From the NCBI GenBank assembly GCA_029310945.1, contig JARJFC010000086.1:1-7090 (forward strand): a DNA stretch of 7,090 nt, written 5' to 3'. Position numbers and translations under genes: made by a program. Positions 4,560 to 7,090 of the stretch are shown here, one piece after another (the stretch's first letter is position 1; every line of letters begins with the position of its first letter). Source of the DNA: Leptospira sp. 96542 (GTDB taxonomy: Bacteria; Spirochaetota; Leptospiria; Leptospirales; Leptospiraceae). The notes under the pieces are model-generated. The model did not search any database and had not been told where the DNA came from. It was given only the letters and a program-made list of their open reading frames with translations.

Positions 4560-5078
4560 ATGTCGACCACCCCCGCAACCCTCTCCCCGCCCGCCATCGG
4601 CCAATACTGGCCCGGCCAGGGCGGCGTGTACTTCGGCACCCGCCCCGCCATCGGCAACCTGCCGGCCGCGCACATGGTCTGGTCCGAGCTGGTCTCGGAG
4701 CCCCTGCCCTACGGCTTCTACGGCACGCGCGTGCCTAGCGCCGGCAGTGCGCACGACGGCCAGGCCAACACCGCGGCGCTGATCGCCGCCGCCACCGAAG
4801 AAGACAGCAGCCCCGCCGCCGCGTGGGCGCGCAACTACACCCGCGTCGAGGCCGACGTCACCCACAAGGATTTCCACCTCCCCAGCCAGCTCGATCTGAT
4901 GCTGGCCCGCGCCCACGCACAAGCCGCCGGCGTGGAGTTCAGCGACGACGTGCTGTGGTCTAGCACCCAGGGCAGCGCCAGCGACGCCTTCGCCCAGGGT
5001 TTCGAGGACGGCAACTCGTTCTGGAACTTCAAGGGCAACAAGTTTCGCGTTCGGGCCCTCCGCCTGATTCAACTTTGA
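4560..5078 (+). CDS. DUF1566/C-type-lectin-like protein, likely DGR variable protein 2
   Basis: 172 residues, paralogous to the preceding gene but without its N-terminal extension, starting directly at the shared PPAIGQYWPGQGGVY segment (residues 11-25). The middle has diverged, including a few extra residues around EADVTHKDF, with synonymous and replacement changes spread through the DNA. The C-terminus (135-172, LWSSTQGS to RVRALRLIQL) is the predicted variable region; residues 141, 142, 147, 150, 152, 154, 156, 157, 159 and 160 differ from copy 1. GGAGG lies about 6 bases before the ATG. No secretion signal. The two copies may display different ligand specificities from one scaffold (inference). 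No reverse transcriptase or Avd-like gene is adjacent within the window. Confidence 0.8.
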   Translation: MSTTPATLSPPAIGQYWPGQGGVYFGTRPAIGNLPAAHMVWSELVSEPLPYGFYGTRVPSAGSAHDGQANTAALIAAATEEDSSPAAAWARNYTRVEADVTHKDFHLPSQLDLMLARAHAQAAGVEFSDDVLWSSTQGSASDAFAQGFEDGNSFWNFKGNKFRVRALRLIQL

Positions 5079-5079
5079 C
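4962..5079 (+). repeat. Predicted DGR variable region, copy 2 (118 bp)
   Basis: Pairs with 4359-4476. This copy keeps unmutated AAC at three variable codons (4992+3 codon series: residues 152, 156 and 160), consistent with an AAC-rich template. Immediately upstream, TCC/TCT and GAT/GAC synonymous differences between the genes mark the edge of the homogenised block. After TGAC two mismatches follow, then a short shared TCACCCCTTCAA. Confidence 0.75.
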
Positions 5080-5110
5080 GCTTCACCCCTTCAACCCTTA
5101 GCCAGGTTCA

Positions 5111-5137
5111 GCGGCGCAGCCGCTCCGCGATTTTTTT
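5111..5137 (+). repeat. Hairpin plus T-tract intergenic repeat, copy 2
   Basis: The same GCGGC-GCA-GCCGC hairpin (5111-5123) and T7 (5131-5137) as at 4521-4547, 25 of 27 bases identical, 32 bp after the stop of variable protein 2 and directly before the GGAGG of the next gene. Probably co-duplicated with the gene unit. Confidence 0.6.
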
Positions 5138-5146
5138 GGAGGCCCG

Positions 5147-5470
5147 ATGTCCAAAACCATCCCGCTCAAGGCCGTGCGCGACGCCGTGATGCTCTGCCAC
5201 CTGCGCAGCGTCTCGGCCCGTGACGCCAAGGGCCGGCCGTTCGCCCATGGCGCGGCCTACACGCAGGACCCAACCTTCCTGGCGAACTGCCGCACGCGCG
5301 CCAGCGCCCGGGGCCTGCCCACCATCGTGGCCCACGGCCCCTTTCTGCGGCGCGGCGACATGCAGCGCGTGCTGGACACGGTACGCATGCATGGCCTGCC
5401 TGAGGTGCGCCGCACCTTCGGCGCGGGCCTGCGCAGCCTGGCCGCCGAATTCAAGCGAGATGTGCTGTGA
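5147..5470 (+). CDS. Hypothetical 107-residue basic protein
   Basis: Starts MSKTIPLKAVRDAVMLCHLR. Basic (many Arg), soluble, apparently alpha-helical at both ends, with a central GRPFAHGAAYTQDPTFLANC segment. GGAGG lies 5 bases before the ATG, right after the hairpin/T-tract repeat. The end overlaps the next gene as GTGA. I considered whether it could be a DGR accessory (Avd) protein because of its size and charge, but it does not show an obvious four-helix-bundle pattern and I do not make that call. Confidence 0.65.
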   Translation: MSKTIPLKAVRDAVMLCHLRSVSARDAKGRPFAHGAAYTQDPTFLANCRTRASARGLPTIVAHGPFLRRGDMQRVLDTVRMHGLPEVRRTFGAGLRSLAAEFKRDVL

Positions 5471-5673
5471 GCATCCAAGCCACCGTGCAGCCGCACCACA
5501 GTGCCCGCGTGCGCGCCACCGTTACCGCCCAGGCCCCGGGCATGCCAGCCGTGCGCTATAGCGCCGACTTCGCCCACAGCATCGACGCCGCCGTGGACGC
5601 ACACGAGCGCTACCCCAGCGCCACACGCATCGTGGTGCGGTGCACGGCAATGCAAGCGGAGCAGCCAGCATGA
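5467..5673 (+). CDS. Hypothetical 68-residue protein
   Basis: GTG start overlapping the previous stop (GTGA at 5467-5470), and its own stop overlaps the next start (ATGA at 5670-5673), so it is embedded in a translationally coupled chain. Sequence begins MSIQATVQPHHSARVRATVT; beta-strand-like N-terminal half, then a short helix (FAHSIDAAVDAHERYP) and a VVRCTAM strand. No family recognised, no membrane segment. Confidence 0.6.
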   Translation: MSIQATVQPHHSARVRATVTAQAPGMPAVRYSADFAHSIDAAVDAHERYPSATRIVVRCTAMQAEQPA

Positions 5674-5819
5674 CGCGCCGATTCCAAGACGAGCGGCTGG
5701 ACAACGATGCCGGTCAGGGCTGGGCCGAGGCCACCAAAGGCCTGGCCATCGCCAGCGCGCTGGTGGCAGTGGCCTGGGTCTTCGGCCCGGCCGTCTACAT
5801 CATGCTGTTCGGCCGCTAA
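5670..5819 (+). CDS. 49-residue single-span membrane protein
   Basis: Starts MTRRFQDERLDNDAGQGWAE and ends IMLFGR before TAA. Residues about 24-46 (GLAIASALVAVAWVFGPAVYIML) are one hydrophobic span with a charged N-terminus before it and Arg at the end, suggesting a small inner-membrane protein. ATGA overlap with the preceding gene supports translation. Its short length makes it easy to miss. Function unknown. Confidence 0.65.
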   Translation: MTRRFQDERLDNDAGQGWAEATKGLAIASALVAVAWVFGPAVYIMLFGR

Positions 5820-5836
5820 GACGAGCAAGAACCTCC

Positions 5837-6223
5837 ATGGACGCTCGCGGCACCTTCATCCTCCGCACCCTGCCCGTGCTGCGCCGCGATGCCGTGGGCG
5901 CACTGATTTGTGCGGACTTCAAGGTCGGCGAGCCTGCGCGCGCACCCGCCAAGGGCTGGACGAATGAACTCGTCGCGCGCTGGAAAGGCCCCGGCGTCGA
6001 GAGCTATTGCGCCATTCACGGCGCCGACCTGCGCCCTGGGCGCGCGCTGCACATCACCCTTGACCGCTTCCGGTACGACGAGCAACTGCAGTCCATCGTC
6101 GGCCATGTAACCGAGCTCGACCTGGCAGCCCTGCCACCAAGCTGGAAGCGCCACGAGGATCACCAGGCATCCACCGAGATCGAGACAACCCACCCAGCCA
6201 CCACCCAGGAGGCAACGCCATGA
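5837..6223 (+). CDS. Hypothetical 128-residue phage protein
   Basis: Starts MDARGTFILRTLPVLRRDAV. The first about 105 residues look like a compact alpha/beta or beta-rich domain (GALICADFKVG, YCAIHGADLRPGRALHITL, YDEQLQSIVGHVTEL); the last about 25 are Thr/Glu-rich and probably disordered. The ribosome-binding site is weak (AAGA ten bases upstream). The stop overlaps the next ATG as ATGA. No family recognised; no signal peptide. Confidence 0.6.
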   Translation: MDARGTFILRTLPVLRRDAVGALICADFKVGEPARAPAKGWTNELVARWKGPGVESYCAIHGADLRPGRALHITLDRFRYDEQLQSIVGHVTELDLAALPPSWKRHEDHQASTEIETTHPATTQEATP

Positions 6224-6684
6224 ACCACATCAACCACAGACGCGGCCAGCCCCTGGGCCCCGCTACCAAAGCCGCGCTGCGCCTGCTGCACACCGAAGGC
6301 CCGATGACCCGCGCCACCCTGACCGCACGCCTGTTGTGCAGCGGCCAGCCCATCACTGCAGCGCAGATTGGCAGCGCCATCAACAGCCTGAGCGCGCGCG
6401 GCTCGGTGGACATCGACCGCCGCACCGTGCCCGGCCTGCTGCAGATTACCCGCCTCGGCCGCACCCGCCTTGAGGGCGAGACCAGCGACGACGGCACAAG
6501 CGCTGCTTCCGCCAGGGCATCCGTGATGAGCGCACCGCCGTACACCCCCGAGAAATACGAAGCACCGCGCCGGCCGGGCGCCATGGATGCGTACGCCCTG
6601 CCCAGTCGAATGGGCGACAGCCTGTACCACCTGCCGCTGCATTGCGGCAACGCTGTGCAACCTCAACACACGGAGCAGGCATGA
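6220..6684 (+). CDS. Probable winged-helix DNA-binding protein
   Basis: 154 residues. Residues 15-90 read as a winged helix: TKAALRLLHTEG, MTRATLTARLL, TAAQIGSAINSLSARGSVDI (recognition helix region), then the wing GLLQITRLGRTRLEG, similar in layout to MarR-like phage regulators. The C-terminal 60 residues are loosely structured, with PYTPEKYEAPRRPGAMD. AGGAGG lies 7 bases upstream. ATGA overlaps at both ends couple it to its neighbours. Fold assignment is from pattern only; it may regulate later genes or bind DNA structurally. Confidence 0.6.
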   Translation: MNHINHRRGQPLGPATKAALRLLHTEGPMTRATLTARLLCSGQPITAAQIGSAINSLSARGSVDIDRRTVPGLLQITRLGRTRLEGETSDDGTSAASARASVMSAPPYTPEKYEAPRRPGAMDAYALPSRMGDSLYHLPLHCGNAVQPQHTEQA

Positions 6685-7019
6685 GAACCATCGACCTATC
6701 CGAGCTGAAAGACAAGCTGCTCGCGCCCATCGAAATCAAGCACGACGAGCAGGGCTGGTGGATGCACCCCAACCTCCCGCTCACCGACGAGGACATCTCC
6801 ATGGCTTCCCTGCTGGCCGTGTTCCACATCGACACGGCCTACGTCGACCTGGAAAGCGACCGAGGCGCGAGCGAGGCCGTCAAAGCCCGCTACTTTGACA
6901 ACGGCGAGCCCGACGTCTCAGGCTGGACGCCCACCCCACCCCTGGGCGAGGGCTGGATGTTGCTCGCCATCTTCGACAACGAAAACGGTGTGTTCGCCTT
7001 GTACGGCCGCTCCGCCTGA
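6681..7019 (+). CDS. Hypothetical 112-residue acidic protein
   Basis: Starts MRTIDLSELKDKLLAPIEIK and contains DEQGWWMHPNLPLTDEDIS, DVSGWTPTPPLGEGWMLLAIFD and a FALYGR end. Strongly acidic, soluble, Trp-rich. The pattern resembles small conserved phage proteins of early regions, but I cannot name a family or function. ATGA overlap with the preceding gene; GGAG lies upstream. The chain of overlapping genes ends here, with a 45-bp gap to the next start. Confidence 0.65.
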   Translation: MRTIDLSELKDKLLAPIEIKHDEQGWWMHPNLPLTDEDISMASLLAVFHIDTAYVDLESDRGASEAVKARYFDNGEPDVSGWTPTPPLGEGWMLLAIFDNENGVFALYGRSA

Positions 7020-7033
7020 CCTCCACCGCAACC

Positions 7034-7054
7034 CCACCACCACAACCACCACCA
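7034..7054 (+). repeat. Short CCA-rich simple repeat
   Basis: A run of CCA/ACC triplets lies between the 112-residue gene and the next start. It is C/A-only for about 30 bases and unstructured; possibly just spacer. Confidence 0.35.
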
Positions 7055-7064
7055 AGGTACCGCC

Positions 7065-7090
7065 ATGTCTGACCTACCCGACGTCCTCAC
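7065..7090 (+). CDS. Start of next operon gene, cut by right edge
   Basis: ATG at 7065 preceded by AAGG about 8 bases upstream. Only the first eight codons (MSDLPDVL) are visible, so nothing can be said of the product. Confidence 0.5.

Noticed and set aside
3852..5072. Two long minus-strand frames (3852-4469 and 4488-5072) both starting MNQAEGPNAKL
   Set aside because: They are antisense shadows of the two lectin-like genes; the shared start arises from the identical 3' ends on the plus strand. Gly/Ala/Val-rich with no ribosome-binding site.
5080..7090. Search for the DGR template repeat, reverse transcriptase or Avd gene in the right part of the window
   Set aside because: No third copy of the VR 3' end was seen on either strand, and none of the proteins downstream shows reverse transcriptase motifs. 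These parts, if present, lie outside the window.
1..7090. CRISPR arrays, tRNA or rRNA genes, insertion sequences, integrase or attachment sites
   Set aside because: No regularly spaced direct repeats, tRNA-like cloverleaf, transposase/integrase motifs or terminal inverted repeats were seen.

Overview
The window is GC-rich, with C or G at most third codon positions. Its gene types (PF06892-type CII regulator, YdaS-like Cro, small nested early genes) suit a temperate phage integrated in a betaproteobacterium of the Burkholderiales, perhaps Comamonadaceae. That placement is inferred from gene style; no host marker is present.

Left arm (1-1759, mostly minus strand): a Cro-like HTH protein, a small unknown gene, a CII-family regulator and the start of a small SAM-dependent methyltransferase that runs off the left edge. 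One plus-strand gene (1104-1364) interrupts this early arm and overlaps its neighbour tail to tail. Control region (1760-1833): three operators, A(A/T)TAGG-N4-CCTA(A/T)T in type, spaced exactly 25 bp centre to centre, with a strong promoter for the Cro-like gene. A short CI-like repressor (1832-2245, plus) follows; it has no S24/LexA-type peptidase domain.

Middle (2329-3061, minus): two genes convergent with the repressor, encoding a secreted DUF4468-like protein and a small two-helix membrane protein. They look like lysogenic-conversion (moron) genes. Next, at 3142-3184, are two more copies of the same operator, again 25 bp apart, over a near-perfect sigma-70 promoter with the same geometry as the cro promoter. 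The repressor therefore probably controls a second, distant operon.

Right arm (3223-7090, plus): that second operon begins with a minimal ATP-dependent ligase-type nucleotidyltransferase lacking an OB domain. Two tandem DUF1566/C-type-lectin-like genes follow. Their last 118 bp differ at 16 positions, all in codon positions 1 or 2 of ten codons ending in C or T, and every difference can be explained by adenine mutation from an AAC/AAT-rich template. All other bases in the block are identical, although the genes have drifted at synonymous sites just upstream. This is the signature of variable regions (VRs) of a diversity-generating retroelement (DGR). No reverse transcriptase or template repeat is visible in the window. 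A chain of small unknown phage genes follows, mostly coupled by ATGA/GTGA overlaps: one single-helix membrane protein, one likely winged-helix protein and several unrecognised ones.

Overall: a prophage immunity region wired to a second repressor-controlled operon that carries a likely DGR target pair.
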